From Vicugna pacos (lineage: Eukaryota > Chordata > Mammalia > Artiodactyla > Camelidae): a stretch of 64,000 nucleotides of DNA. Under the pieces are notes generated by a model that worked only from the letters and a program-made list of their open reading frames with translations, had not been told where the DNA came from and did not search any database. The stretch lies in NCBI RefSeq assembly GCF_048564905.1, contig NC_133005.1, positions 22,189,501 to 22,253,500 of the forward strand, in the 5' to 3' direction. This document shows, one piece after another, positions 33,485 to 48,500 of this stretch; the first letter of the stretch is position 1, and each line of letters begins with the position of its first letter. A program made the position numbers and the translations under genes.

Positions 33485-33557
33485 ATGCCGACCCCTGACT
33501 CCTGGCCCCGCCCTCCTCCTCCTTGCCTGCTGCTGGCGCTACTGCTGGGACTCACAG
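33485..33557 (+). CDS. Gene B exon 1: signal peptide
   Basis: It encodes [20 protein letters not shown] and then LGLTG, differing from gene A by one residue (Asp5 for Ala5). It is 73 nt with donor ACAG|GTGAGC. Confidence 0.93.
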
Positions 33558-36500
33558 GTGAGCACTCCTTCCGGTAGAATCCCTTCATCCTGTCCCTAGA
33601 CTTCCCCCTGCACGTTTAGGACCTCCACGTAAACAGGGGTGTGCCACTTGGGGAAGCCACAGATGGCCAAGGGCTGGGCATTATCCGAGAGCATGAAATC
33701 AGGGATCTGAGCATTTCCTCTGTGGCTCCGCCACCTGCAGCTGGACACCAGGGGCTTCGAAGGAGACGATGCTTCAAACACCAACAATGACGGCTTTTTG
33801 CGTAATAACTCGTGGAACCCTCACAACATCCCTGTGTGAAGCTGTGACTATTATCCCAGATTTACAGAAGGGGAAACTGAGACAGAGAGAGTACACTGCC
33901 TGATGTCACCTACCTAAGGCAGGAAATGTTGGGTTCAAGTGCAGGCCAACCAGCTCCAGGTTCATTCTTTGAACCGTGTTGTGCTGCTCAGCTTCTTGGT
34001 GGATCCTAATTGCAAGAAAATCAGATAATACAGAGGAACAGTCAGAATCGTCATCACCCATCATCCCACTCAGAGATCACAGAGTTCAAACCCTGCTGTG
34101 TGTCCTCTCAAACTTTTGTTAGTGATGTGTTGGGTGGCTCCTACATGCCAGAATTTTTACTAAGCTTTTCATATGTGTTATAATTTCACTTAATTCTCAA
34201 AAGAATCCGTATAGTAATGCAGTAGGCTACACTTGTATATGTACTCGTCAACGTGTGCAGTCTGTGTGTGTTTGTGTGTGTGTACATGGAGGTGCGAGGA
34301 AGTAAAATAAATGCAGACACATGGGATTCCGATAAGGTTTCCGTAATGCTCTCCGCAAAGCATATTTCAGTCTGCATGAAATGACATCATCAGATGCTTA
34401 GTCTTTCCTGGTTTCTCAACACCCTCCCCAAATTTACCCCGACCCTCTCCCAGTTTCTTAAGACAAGCAAATGTATGTCTTAGTAAAATGAGTAGACTTT
34501 CACGTGGGGCTATCTCGGAGTCCCTTTCCCACGCTGGACAGGAGAGGATGAAAGATACAGACTCCTGCCTATGTGACCTATGTCTGAGGTTCTAGCCACA
34601 CCCGTACGTATATCCAAGGTCATGAAAGCCTCCATTAAAACCCCACGAAATCTCATGAGTAAGAACTTCTCAATTTCTTGAACACTAACCTTGTTCCAGG
34701 TGCTGCAAATGCTCATGACTATTAACCTATGTGATCACTGTATCCAAGGTAGACACTGTCGTACCAGGGCTTTACAGATGAGAAAAAGGAAGGACACACT
34801 GGTTCACCGTCCCTCAGCAGTGAAGGGAAGAGCTGTGACTGGAACTCGGGCTGTCTGGCTCTGGGGCTCACAGGTCTCACCACTGGTCTTCTCCCTATTG
34901 GGTTCTCGCTTTCACCTCATGAGTTTTCTGCAGCTTCTGCCAATGAGTACAGGGAAGGCGGTGGTGTGGGGCAGACGGTTTCTGGTCTTCTTGTCCGCTC
35001 TTCTGCTTCTTGCACATGCACAGAGTACTTCTATTTTTTGCCAAGTCATCTGCATGGGAAAAGCAGTTTCTGATACAACTTCCACAGAGATTACGCCCTG
35101 AAAGTAGACTTCAGGGTCTCAGGGAGATGTCGCACTAGGTAATTCACACAGCATGCAAATACTTAATGCTTTCCTGCTGGGTACTAGGAACTGTTATAGG
35201 AACTTGGGGAGCACTGGTGAATAAAGAGACAAAATACTTGCCCTTATGATCTTTTCTATGTCTGTAATCTTCTTCTGTATTTTATATAGATTGATTTGTA
35301 TTATATTTTTAGATTCCACACATAAGTGATACCATACAGTGTTTGTCCTTCTCTGTCTGACTTGTCACTAAGTAGAATATTCTCTAGGTCCATCCACTTT
35401 ACTGAAAATAGCAACATTTCATTCTTTTTTATGCCTCAGTAGTACTCCATTGTGTTTGCATCTGTGTGTGTATAGATATATGCCACACTTCTTTATCCAG
35501 TCATCTGTCGATGGACATTTAGGTTACTCCCCTTTCTTGGCTATGTAAATAGTCCTGCTATGAATACTGGGGTGCATGTATCTTTTTGCATTAGGGTCTT
35601 CTCTGCCACTAAATTTTTGATAATATATTACAACAACCTTAGCTAACTAATATAACCTGATTAAACATTGGGAAAAAATCCCATGGGGACTTGAAACAAT
35701 GTTTTATTTCCCTTATAAACTACATGTCCATTGTGGGTCAGGAGCTCTCAACATCACAGTTACTCAAGTACCCAGGCTGATGGAGCCGATCCCATCATGA
35801 GTGTGTGGATCTCTGTGGAATAGGGAAGTTGATCCTTAAAGGTTCTTGCAGTTAAATGCATAACCACAAAATACATCCATCACTGCTGCTCACCTCTCTG
35901 TGGTCGAAAGAAGTCTCATAGCCCCTCCCAATGCAAAGGTCCAGAAGTACAACCCACCATGAGGCCAGGAAGCAGACAGACAGAAATATCTGGTAAAGCA
36001 AGACATTTGCAGACAGGACTCAGGCACTCAGACCTGCTCTCTGCTGTGCCATTCACCCTCTCTGTGCCTCAGTTTCCTCGTTTGTGTTGGAGTCTCACAT
36101 TACAGGCTCTTCGTGAGGGACTATGCAACGGTAGCTGCACTGGGCTGAGGTCAAGGCTGGCCTACAGTGCTCTTTGTCAGTAAAAGCTGCTGTTGGTAAA
36201 CACATGAGAAAACCTACCTGATCACATGAGGAGGAATGAATAACTGCTCTGTGTTTCCCTCCAGGAGTGGTGGCTCAGGAGCTGCAGGTGACTCAGCCTG
36301 AGACATCAGTGTCGGTTGCAGCTGGAGAGACGGCCACTCTGCGCTGCACCATGACCTCCCTGCTCCCCGTGGGGCCCATCAAGTGGTTCAGGGGCACAGG
36401 GCCAGGCCGGGAGTTAATCTACGATTTCAAAGGCGGCCACTTCCCCCGAGTAACAAATGCTTCAGACTTCACAAGGAGAGACAACCTGGACTTTTCCATC

Positions 36501-39500
36501 CGCATCAGTAACATCACCCCGGCAGACGCCGGTGCCTACTACTGCGTGAAGTTCCAGAGAGGATTACCTGGTGACACGGAGTATAAGTCTGGACCAGGCA
36601 CTCGGCTCACTGTGAGTGGTGAGTACACGTGGGCCTCTCGTCCCCTGCTCTGTGACAACGAGTCAACAAAACGCCCTCCTGTCTTTGAGGAAAAGTAAGA
36701 ATCAGGTGCAGCAGTGGGTGCTTTATCATGACTGGGTCATGATCTGATTTCCGTCCTGTCTACACATCAGGGAAGTTGAGGCCTGGAGAGGTCGTGCTAT
36801 TTGCTCAAGGCCCCACGGATGGTAACTGGTATGAAAAGTCTGGAAGCCCAGGCTGCCTGGCTCCACATACCTTGTCTTTTCAATCCCTTCCAGCCCTTTG
36901 GTTCCAGGCTCAAGGGAGCTAAAGTCTGAGTGATCTGCCAGGTCACAGGCCAGACCTCACCTCTTGCCTCCAGAAAGTGCTCCCCTCAAATGTGGCTCAG
37001 TCTTCTCTCTATTCAGCACTTACTGAGCACCTACTGTGTGCCCAGCCCTGCTCTGGATGCCGTGGAAGCAGCAGTGAAAGAGCAGACAAGGGCTGTTCTC
37101 CCATGAAGCTTGTGTCCTCTTCCCTTCCAATGCAGAGAGTCCATCCTGGCCGGGGAATTGTGGAGGGTTGGGGGCAGGATGTAGAATGTGTTACTTTGTT
37201 TCTTCTTGAGAAACAGCACAGTCAGAAGAAACTCCTAGAGGCAGATATTCAGTGTTAACTCTCACAGCCGGGTTTGGGGAGATGCCCAGAGGTTGGGTGT
37301 TTCCTGGGAGGCTCTGTCATGAATCTCTCGTGTGATTCAGGGATCAACTCACACAGTCACTGAAGGCTCCAAGCAGAGCTGTCCCATCTCAGAATGTCCC
37401 GCACCCAGGGAAGAGGTTCCCCGTATCACTGTCTTAGTTTCTGCCCCATCGAGGTAGCAAAGGTGCTCCTTTAGGGTTTTCTGCCAAAGGCCCAGGATCC
37501 TCATTCTAACTCCAGAATACTGGACGGTCAGTGAAGGAAGGATTTTTAGACACCAACTGCCTAGTCCCCCACCTACACATGGGGAGCCTGAGGCCAAGAG
37601 GTGACAGGGACCTAGACCACACTCACAAGGCCAGTGACTGATGGGATCCTTCCAGAACCCAGCTGATTCAGTCCAGGCTCCTCCTGCACCACCATTGGAC
37701 ACTGGCTCCTTGGAAGAGCCTGGCTCATAGTAGGTGCTGAATAAAAAGTTCCTTGGATCAAACCATTGAACAGGGAGCATTTTCTTCAGTTTCCCTAAGA
37801 TTCAAATGCTCCTTGCATTCAGACCCCGAGTCCCCAAGTGACTGGCAACCTCTGTCTACTTTCAGCCACATGATCCCAAGTCACTCATCCCGTATCAGCA
37901 CCTAGAGCTGCCCAGGGTCTCAGCAGCTGCAAAACAGCACACGGTACGCACAGAGCGTCTTTCCCTCTGCAGCCTTCTGCTCAAGGGTACCAAGTTGTCC
38001 CCAACCTTGGGCTATTAAGACAGCACTTCAGTCGATACCGCTGTCCATGCCTCACTCTCGTCAAAGAGGAAATTCCCACTGCAAGTGTCATTGCTACATC
38101 AGAGAGTATGTGTATTTTGATTTGTGAAGATAGTGCCAAATTTCCCTCCCAGCTGAGGCTGCAAGCAAATATCCCCACAAGCCCTGGACACAGGAGGGAA
38201 GGTTAATCCTGGCTTTGCGGGTGTCACTAACGTTCCCAGGTGGTGCCTCCCCTGCTCAGCCAATCACAGGTGGGAACTGGCTCCAACCCCACTCAGACCT
38301 GCTGCCTCCCAGGAGACCATCATCCTCTTCCCCAAGCACCTGCCCAGATGATTCCCTGGATGAGAAAGGAGGGAGGCAGGAGGGGGTGAGGGGGTAGCAG
38401 CCTGTCAGATGCTGAATCTTCCTCCTGGCAGTTACTGCCTATAGGCAGTGCTCTGAGGGAGGGGCCATCTGTGCCCCTGAGGCTCTGAGAGGGGACCTGG
38501 CGGGTGAGCAGGTAAGGAGGCCAAGGTGGAAGTGCAAGCAGCCTGACTCACACCCAGCTCTCTGTACACCCCACTGTGCTTGTCAAAGTGGGGAGAAAGC
38601 TCCGACACTTTCCGTTTAAACTCTTGTGCTGTTCTGTTCCTCAGCAATAAGTTAAAAACAAAAATCCTGTGTGGCTGCCAGGCTAGCTTTATAACTGGGA
38701 ACAGACAGATGCAGTGTCTCATGACATCCTGAACCTGCTCCTATGAGGCAGGGCTCAGCGCACTTAGAAGCCCCAGGAGTCCTTTTCTGCCTGTTGCTGT
38801 GATGTCGCCCCTTCACTGAGTGGCCTGCGGGAGCAGCTCCGGGAAGGGGAGCGAGGACAGAGCAGAGGGGCCCCTGCATCCCAGCAGCACCGGGCACGCC
38901 CACTCCTGGCTCCGCAGACTGAGGAGGGGGAGGGGGAGGTAGTTCCTAGAGGACGCTGGGGGCCCCGCGTGGACAGAGTTCATGTTCTAGACTCAGGTGT
39001 CAGGAGCCCGTGTCTCCCCCTTGTTGCTACAGTGTCCCCAGGCCTGGGCCCTCGGAGGGCACTCCTCCCTGGTCTCGCTTGAAGTCAAGAATCTCAGAGG
39101 GAAAAGGGGAGGGTGGTGGTCAGTGTGGGGGCCCCTGAAGGTGGGCGCCTGCTCTGTTGTTGGACATGAAACCTCAGGGGCCAAGGGAATTCCTTCTGGG
39201 ATATGGTTGTGGGGGTGAAGAGACTTTTATTTCTCTCAGCCTCAGTTTTATCATTTCTAAAATGGTGATAATCATGGACTCTTTCTAGCAGGGTTAGAAG
39301 GATTTCAGACTGTATGTCTAAACCACCAGCACAGAGTAGCCCCCCCAAATGGAGGTGTTGTTTCAAGGCTGTGACTCACTTCCCTTTGCAGGGCTTACCG
39401 GCCTGTAGAAGGACGACAATCACCCCAACTTTGCAGGATGTCCTGAGGGTGCGATGAGCCTGGTGACAGAGCAGCCCCTCAGTGAGCCATGGCGTTGTCC

Positions 39501-42500
39501 CCCCACGCTATGGTCTGCGCAAGTCTCAGTTCCCGCTCGTCCTCAGTGTTCCTGCTAGTCCTCAGTTTCCCCACCTGTGATCTCGGCTGCCTTTCAGGGT
39601 CTGTGGTGACTGGAGAGGTTTAGAAAGCCCTAGATGGGGTGGGCTAGGGTGTCCCTGAGCCTCAGGACACAGTGGTTTAGAGCCTGGGCCGAGCCCTGCT
39701 GCCTGGGCTCCCATCCCAGCTCTGCCAGATCCCGGCTCTGGGACCTCAGACGCGTCCCTCTCCACACGGGGGCTCGGGGTCCTGGTCTGTCCCTGTCAGC
39801 TCCGCCCTCCCAGAGCCGCTGCAGGGACTAAATGAGGGATCCATGTACAGAGCTTAGAGCAGAGCCCGAACAGTGTACGTGTTCCGCCACTGTTAGCTCT
39901 GATGTGCGGAAGCCGGAGGCCTTGGGCGGCTCACTCCCTCCAGGATTGAGTATAACTGGGGTTGGGGTGGAGCCGGGTGCTTTCCACCTTGGCTGCCCAT
40001 CAGAATCACCTAGGTAACGCTGACACGATCCCCAGCCCCCGTCCCCACCCAAGAAACCCTGGTTTAATTGGAGACACGTGGGCCCGGGCAGCTGACTGAT
40101 TAACTCCTGCAGGGGATGCTGCCCACAGCCCGGGCGGAGAAGCCCTGAGCTCCGTGTTCTCTGAGGTCACAGATGGAGCTGGGGTTTTCCCCAGACAGAG
40201 GTCACTCCTCCTTGGTGCTGGAGCTGCGAGAACAGCTTTTCAGGGACGTTGCAGAATAGCCTATGACGGTGACAGTTCTTCAGAGGCCAAGAAAGGAAGC
40301 TTGAATCAAGGGGGAGGGACACCTCCTCCCATGGAGCTCACCTGGGGTGAAGGGCTTCCTATGGACTCAGTGGAGTCTGTTCAGCCCTGAGCTTTGTTGC
40401 TGGGGAAGACTTCCCATCTTTAAAGAGGGGCTGGGATCCCCTCAAACACTCCCTGCTCAGCACAGAGCCCGCCAGCCTCAACACACCAACATGACACTGA
40501 TGCAATCTCTCCTCCCTCCTTTCAAAATGCTTCCAGCTTTCTGTAAAGAGCTGGTCTGCGGGGAAATGCCTGCGACATCATATATTTTGAAAGCCAATTC
40601 CCCCAATTATAATCCTGAAGGGATTATTATAAAAAGAGGAAGAGAATCATACTGTGGTGGTTCTATGGCTGCTTTTTCATTAGGGTTTTTCATGCCAGCT
40701 GCATGGAGCAGGATTTGAGACTTTTTGTTTGTTTGTTTTTTCCTGTTGTGCTTGTGTTCTGCCTTCTCACTGCCTGAAGAATAAACAAGTAGTTTCGGAA
40801 CTAGGAACGACCAGATCTTGTGACAACACTCACAGGTCTTGTTGATGAAGCACCTGCTGTGCACCAGGCTCTGTGTTTTATGTACATCCCCCCTCGTCTG
40901 ACCAGGGTGGGGCTGTCACACACATTGCAGGGAAGCAGACACTGAGGCTTAGAGGTACAGACGGAGGCACTAAGATCAGTAAATGTGTGCAGTGAGATGA
41001 TCTCCGAGCATTCTTCGCTGGGTGCTCTTGGCCAGCTGTGTCCTCCCTGAGCCTCCTCCCATAAATGGGACCCGACTCAGGCCCCCCTCACAGGGCTGGT
41101 GGGGATATTAAAGAGCTGAAGGTCATGGAGGGATAACCCAGTGTCAGGCTCCCAGGAAACTCTCTCTAAATGATAACTGATTACAGTAAGTCATTCCTTT
41201 AGGGGCGTCCAGGATGCTGTGTTTTTATGACTTGACTTGTTCAAGTAACACTTCCTTACTATGTCCTCAAAATGATGACTTTTAGAAAGCAAGTTAAATA
41301 TTTACAGATGCAAATGTTTGTAATATTTTCTGTCTGCCAACCTTTACAGGAGGTGTTAGGTAATAATGAACAAACTGGAGACACCCTATAACCTTCCAGA
41401 GGGAGAAACCGCCCTCCCTTTTGATTAGCTGATTTGTGTTTGTTTTCAAGACACAGGCGGTACATCTGCCTGCTTCAAAAGCCTGTGTCTGTGTCTCTTC
41501 TGATTTAATAACGAGTAAGAAATTAACAACCTCTGGTTTCTCAGCTCTCAGTGATCTTTGCTTTCAACTCAAAACTGACCCAAGAGAAGAACCCAGATTC
41601 AGAAAAACACCCCTTTGCCCCCTGCCTTTGAAATTCAGGAGCTGGTATACTAGTCCTACCGGAATATTTGTGGAAAGAATGAAAACTACGGAGTAAATTC
41701 ATACAAACCAGAAGAGACAGCTCTGGATATAAATACAGTGTTTAGCATTGGGAGGCATCTTGTATTTTACTTAAAGCAAAGACACTTCCCCCGCCTGATC
41801 GAACCCTCACTGCAGCCCCGGGAAGGACAAGGCCTGCTGTCCCGTTTCACAGATGAGGAGCTGGGAGCGGTGCCGGCCACACCCCTCATCTACTGCCCAG
41901 CCTGGTTCAGCAGCCGAGGTGGTCCCGCTCCACCCCTGCTTCCCCTGCACGCACTTCTGTGAATGCTTCTCTGAAGGTAGTTAAGTTTTCCAGGGAAGCC
42001 CAGCTAGGAAGAGTTAATAGGAGAGTGGCAGCCATCAGGTCTTTTGTTCCTGCGCCCAGATTGGTGAGAAATCACCTGGTGGAGGAAAGAAAGTGGACTT
42101 TGAACTCAGGCCTGGAAACCATGTCCGCCCCACCCCTGACTCAGAGCTCACCTCTCGGAAACAGTGTGTCTCCTTTTAGGATGAAGATGAAGACACAGCC
42201 CTCTGAGAACTAATCGCAGGATTAAAACATAATATATGGAAACGTTCTTAGCGGGGAGAGTATAGCTCAGTGGTAGAGCGCGTGCTTAGCATGCACGAGG
42301 TCCTGGGTTCAATCCTCACTACCTCCATTAAAATAAAAAGAAATTAATTAATCCTAATTATCTCCCCCGTTGTTAACTGTGTCGCAAGCTTATCATTAGT
42401 GATGATAATGACAATTATGTTCATTGTTGTAAATGCTCCTTTTGTAGCCAAACCCTCTCCTCCCGTGGTATCAGGCCCCGCCTCGAGGGCCCCACCTGAG

Positions 42501-45500
42501 CAGACAGTGAGCTTCACCTGCAGATCCCACAGCTTCTCCCCCAGAAACATCTCCCTGAAATGGTTCATAAACGGGAATGAGATCACAGCCTCCCAGACCA
42601 GTGTGGACCCGGAGGGAGACAGCGTTTCCTACAGCGTCTCCAGCACAGCCAAGGTGGTGCTGGCCCCGGGGGATGTTCGCTCCCAGGTCATCTGCGAGGT
42701 GGACCACGTCACCCTGCAGGGGGGCCCTCCTCTCCGTGGGACTGCCTACTTGTCTCAGGTCATCCGAGGTAGATGCCCCTCACACCAGCCCGAGCCCACA
42801 CCTGCCCCCAAGCCCCACCTGCTCCTCCCCCTGCTTTTGGCTCCAGGCCTTGAATTGCCTGGAGTAGATTTCCTGACAGTCCTTCCCGACCACCACGCAC
42901 CTCCATGTGCTGGTCACTCACTACTGATTTAATGGCAGCTGCCAGGTGACACCTGCCACGTGCCAAGCACTGTGCTCAGCAGTTTCCTTTACTTACAACA
43001 GCATCTCCAACTACTGAGCACCTACTCTAAGCCAAGCCCCTAAGTGCCTCGGGATTTCACTTACTTGGCTGCAGTTATTATATTCCAACTGCATGCCAGT
43101 TGCTTACTGATTCCCCACATTATAACCCTAACAGGACCAACCAGTCCTTGAGCACCTGCTGTGTGCCCTGCAAGGTGCTTAGGATCTCACTGATATGCAA
43201 ATTGCACGCTGAGTTTTTGAGCACCTGCTGCATGCCTGGCTCTGTCCTCAGGGACCTCCTTGCAGGGCTGGGAGCTGCTCTCCAGCCCCTGCCCTGTGAC
43301 CTCTCTGTTCCACAAGGTCAGAGCTCCTGCCCTGTGCTGTTTCAGTTCCGCCCACCGTGGAGGTCACCCAACAGCCCACGGCAGGGACCCAGGTGAATGT
43401 CACCTGCCAGGCGAAGCAGTTCTACCCCCGAGACCTCCAGCTGAGCTGGGTGGAGAATGGAAACGTGTCCCGGATAGAAATGGCGTCGACCCTCAGGGAG
43501 AACAAGGACGGGACCTTTAACCGGACGAGCTGGCTCCTGGTGAACTCGTCCGCCCACAGGGGGGAGGTGCTGTCCTGCCGGGTGGAGCACGATGGGCAGC
43601 CGGCGGTCAGCGCCTACCTCACCCTGGAGGCCTCTGCTCCCCAGAAGGACCAGGACACACATGAACTCCCTGGTGAGGCTTCCATTAACCTGACAGGGCT
43701 TTTAAATTTATATCTTTTTAAATTATTAAAGTAGTAATTCTTCCTTGTTATAGAATAATCTAGAAGTCTATAAATATAAAGTAGAATTTTGAAGTGAGCT
43801 CCCCTCCCCAAATCCCATACTCCAAAAATCACCATTGTTAAAAGTTTGATATATTCTTACCAATCTTTTGTCATAAATATAATTAAAGAAAGACAGGAAG
43901 GAAGGAGATCATTGTGTTCATAGCGTTCTGCCTCTTGCTTTCTTCAACTACCAGTAATTATGTTTATCCTTCTCTGTCTGCCCACCTCCCTCCTCCTTGC
44001 TTTTTCTAACCTCTCCCTAGTGTCTCTCCATTCTGCAATTTCCACTCGCATTAGTAACATAAAGTAACCCAAGCAGTCTTCTACACATACTACTCTGTGA
44101 AATCCTGGAAAGGGAGCCCTGAAGTTTTGGAGTTTGAGTTTGGCCCAGGCACCCAGGTGACCGTGAGTTGTCACTGCATGGGCTTCCTCTGTCCCCTGAT
44201 CTGTGACAGTGGACCAGCAATGATCACAGTCACTCAGTGCACATTTACTAAATGCAAATCAGTGCATGATCTCAGCTCTATGATCCCCTTTTCTGCTTCT
44301 ACCACCCAGTGGATCTGGAGTTTGCCAAAGGGACTCAGGAAACGACAGTGGGTGTTGTTGAAGATGTCTTGCCTTTAGTCCAGGTGATCTGGCTAAACTA
44401 ATCAAGGTGAATCTGAGTTCCTGACCAGGGACCACATATAACAAATATGTGCTCATTAGAAACACGTTCTCCTTTAGCTGAGCATTGTCCCAAGGACATA
44501 TAGAGTCCCCCTTCCTATGAATAATACATGTCTTATTTCTTTCTCATGTAACATCAGGAGGCAGTTGATCAGTTTCCCAGGCGTCTTTACTCCAGAAGAC
44601 CTTTCAAAGGCCGACATTCCCTCCAGCGTAGCCTATGGTGTTGTCCTTGTCTGCTGGGCTGGGGGTCAGTGCTGGGTCAGCGAGTGTCCAAGTCCCTCCT
44701 GCTGGAAGAATAAAGATAGGAAGGAGAGGACAAACACCTTCCCTTAAACAACCGCTATACAGAATTTGCATGGTTGTGTCCACTAATAACGGAGTCCTAT
44801 GTGCACATCCAGTTGCCCGTGGGGTCCACAGCTGTGTGGTTACATGGTTAAGGACACTGATTTTCTACCAAACCAATACCATTACACACTTAATAAAATC
44901 AACAGTAATTCCCTAATGTCATCTAAAATGGAGTATATATTTCAAATTCTCTAAAATTTCTTTTATACTGGTTTCCTGTGCACCAGAGTTGTTTTTTCAT
45001 TCATCTGTAAATCCTGATAGAATTTTCCTGTGAAACCACCTGGGCCTCAAGAATTCTTTTTCGAATTTTAAAAAGAACTTGCCTAGTTTAGGGCTATTCA
45101 ATGTATTCACTTCATACTGCGTGAATTGCAGTAGGCTATGCTTTCTGTGGACCATGTCCCAGTGTCTCTAAGTTGTCAATTTTCTGTCTGGACAGTTGTT
45201 CATAATATTCCCTTATTATCCTTCTGATGTCTACAGTGTCTGCAGTGATGTCCTCTGTTTAGTTCCTGGAAAGGTGTCATTTCTGCTTTTTTCTTAACAG
45301 TCGTACTAGAAGCTTTTCATTTCTATTGATCTTTTAAATGAAGTCACCTTTGTTTTAGTGATTTTCTCTATTGTTTTCAGTTTTATTTCTTTTTTTTCCA
45401 CTGTTTTTATTATTTCCTCCCTTTGATTGCTTTGGGCTCATTTTGCTCCCCATCTCCCCATTTCTTGAGGCTGGAACTTAGGTTATTGATTTAGACTTTT

Positions 45501-48500
45501 TCTTTTTTCTAATGCCACACCAGGGTCTCCTCCTGTGCCTGGGGACTTAGGAGAGGGACCTGGGTGCCTGGACACTGTGTTCTTCCTCCAGTGCTCAGGT
45601 CTCTAACCAGTCTCCTACCTCTTCCACCTCAGAATCCTCCCATGTTTGTCCCTTGTGTCATTTGTAGGGTTCAGGGTGTACTGAACGGGGACAGCAGGAG
45701 AGATGAGTCCACACCATCTTGTCTGGAGGGAGGGACTTGGACTTGCTTTTGAATCTTCCATCTCCTGCTGGGGCTCCACCAGGGCTGTTACTTCTGGGTG
45801 CGGCAGGCTGCCTGATCCAGCCTGCCTGCTAATGTAATAAGGCTGGAAATGTTTTCTGGGGCATCTAGGTTGTGGGGCTGGAGCAAAGCGTGAGATGTCC
45901 ACGTGACCCTGCTGCCCGGTGCATCTGAGGGCTCTGGCCACTGCTCCTGGACCCAGGTGGTCTGGTGTGACGATGCACGTCTTATCGCTTGTTTTTATGG
46001 TATTGGGGTGTTTTACACTATTTCTAGCTTCATGGACCTTTCTTCTCGTAGCACAGCATAATCCAATATGTTACTGGGGTTTTTAGTTTGTTGGCTGGTT
46101 TTGACACAGTGGGAAAAAAGCTCTGAATCCTCTAAGTCTTTGGTTCTCTTTTGTCTTTCAGGACCGTAAATTTCCCTACTTCCCTATTTTTTTCTTTTTC
46201 CCTTCATCACTCAATTGGCAAACAGCCCTTCTTTCATCTTTATTGTCTTTTCCCCACCAAGAAATTATGCACTTTAAATCGTACCTGTCCTTTTAGTCTC
46301 ATCTGTCCTTTTTAAATGTTCCATCCTCCTTGGATTAGGTTCCTCTTGCCACTGTAACAAGTTAACACATGGTTAGTGACTTAAAACAAGACAAGTGTGT
46401 TACTTTACAGTTCTAGAGGTCAGGAGTCTGCGACGGATGGCAGGGCTGTGTTCCTTCTGAAGGCTCCAGAGGGGAATGCGATTTCTCGCCTTTTCCAGCT
46501 CCCAGAAGTGTCCACACTCCTGGGCAAAAGGCCCCACCTCTTTCTGACCTCTGTTTCCTGTATCATATCTCCTCTGACTCTCCTACCACCACCTTCACTC
46601 ACATGAATCTTTGTGATGACATGGGCTCCACTCAGATAATCCAAGAGAATGTCCCATCTCAAGATCCTTAACTTGATCATGACCGCTCATCCCTTTTGAC
46701 ATGAAAGGCGATATATGTTAGGATTCTGGGGATTCTGTGCCAACCCTTTCAACCAGGCAGACTTTGAAACCCCTTCCCAGATCTCTGCTCTGCAGGACAC
46801 TTTTCCAATATTTTCATAGTTAGGGTGAATTTAATCTTGGTTGTGATATTTTCAAACAATTCTTAGGCTCGTGTGCTGGCTGCCTCGTCTGTGATTCTTG
46901 CACTTCTCCTGGTGGCTGAGGGTCGGATGGCATCCCAGAGAGGGAAAGCACTCTAGGATTTGGTGATTTTTTTGTTTTTGACTCACAAGTATTTTGCAGT
47001 TCTGGTATTTTCTCTTCAGGTAATAATGAAAGCCAATTTGGTATAGAATTCACATTCTCCTTTTTGATCGCTCTGGATTGGAAAGGCCATTTTTGGAGAT
47101 AAGTGGCCACACTGCTGTCGTTGTTTTCAACATTCCTAAAGTCCAGTGAAGGTTTTTTAGTGCTTTAACCCATATGTCCCCACCCCACAGCTCAAGATTC
47201 TCTTCTGGTAGAGTTGACCCATTAAACTTGAGAATTCAACCCCCTCTGTAGCTCTGGTTACACCATCCCGGTTCACCACCACTAAAAGTTTTAACAATTG
47301 CATCACTAGGGTATCCAGGGCTGACTCCTGCTCCACCTCCTGCCACTGCTGGGATCCACTTGGACAGTCGATGAGAGATCCAGCTCCAAGTTTGCATCTT
47401 AGAGTTTGCCTTTCAGCTCACACCCAGACAAACTCCCATAGATCAGTTTCTCTGGGAATCAGAGTCTGAACTGGAGAGAAGACTGAGGGCTGATGATTGT
47501 GAAGTGTTGCCGGGATCAACATGCATGAGCACGTGAAGGGAGCAGGACCGGCAAAGGGAGATGTCGGACTACAAAGCAGGGACAAGAGACTCAGACACTG
47601 CAACACAGAGCTGAGGCGCCAGGATGGTCTATCAGAGTCAGCTTAAATTGAAAGGGTGGACCTGAGCCTCCATACTCCCGGTTCAGCCGGCTCTTTATGA
47701 GGGCTGCCCTCTAGAAGGATGTGCAGACTTAAGGAACGCAGCTCCCTCCAGCTGAGAAAAAAACCCCAAGGGCCACTCAGCTGAGAGCTGTCATCCTCCA
47801 ACACCTTCAAAAGCAAAAACTGGTGAGGTCTTCACTCCTGCTTTAAGGATTATTTACAAAAAAATATTTTAACAGCTTTCTTTCTATCATTTTGAGAGCA
47901 AAAACAGCTCATTGTAAAAATGCAAAAAATCCAAAAGTATGCTTACTCAGACCTGACTTTCGGTGTCAGCATAAAGATTTCAGGTTTCATGGGTACGAAG
48001 GTCAAGGTGGGCTGAACGGTATGAAGCCCCTCCCACCATGAGACCCTATTTCTTTGAAGCACCAAGTTGTTCTCCAGCCAGCAGTTCTCATGAGTTCAGG
48101 CCACCCTGGGGGTTCCCACAACTCCTGAAACATGGGGTCTCCAGCCCCACCCCTTGGCCAAGCAGGGCCGCTCTCACCATGAAACCCGTCCTCCTCGCTT
48201 GCATTCTGTGCTGACATTCCTTCCTGTGACCCCAAGAGGCTGGACTTGGTCCAAAAGACAAGATCTCGGGATCATCTTCTGGGACAAGAGGGATGGATTT
48301 CCCTAGGTTTGAATCCCACTAATCTTGCGATGCTCCCTAAACTCTCAGTGCCTCAGTTTCCTCATCAGAAAGAGAATAATACCTACCTCGTAGAGGTGTG
48401 AGAAACAAATAAGTAAACCAGGTGCCACACCTAACACGTCACTGACTGCAAACACTCTCCGCTCCTTTCCTCAAGGAGGATAACCCTAGGGGCCTGAGAG

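Larger units (their letters stand above)
22781..45336. repeat. Tandem segmental duplication, unit B
   Basis: This is the second copy of the unit and carries the same order of exons and repeats as unit A: TM exon, L1 3' end, Tigger, SIRP relic, leader, V, SINE, D2, D3, V remnant and antisense L1. Identity to A changes abruptly along the unit, from no visible difference (about 27,961-31,019) to clearly diverged (about 34,100-36,200, 40,950-42,300 and 43,680-45,336). Confidence 0.95.
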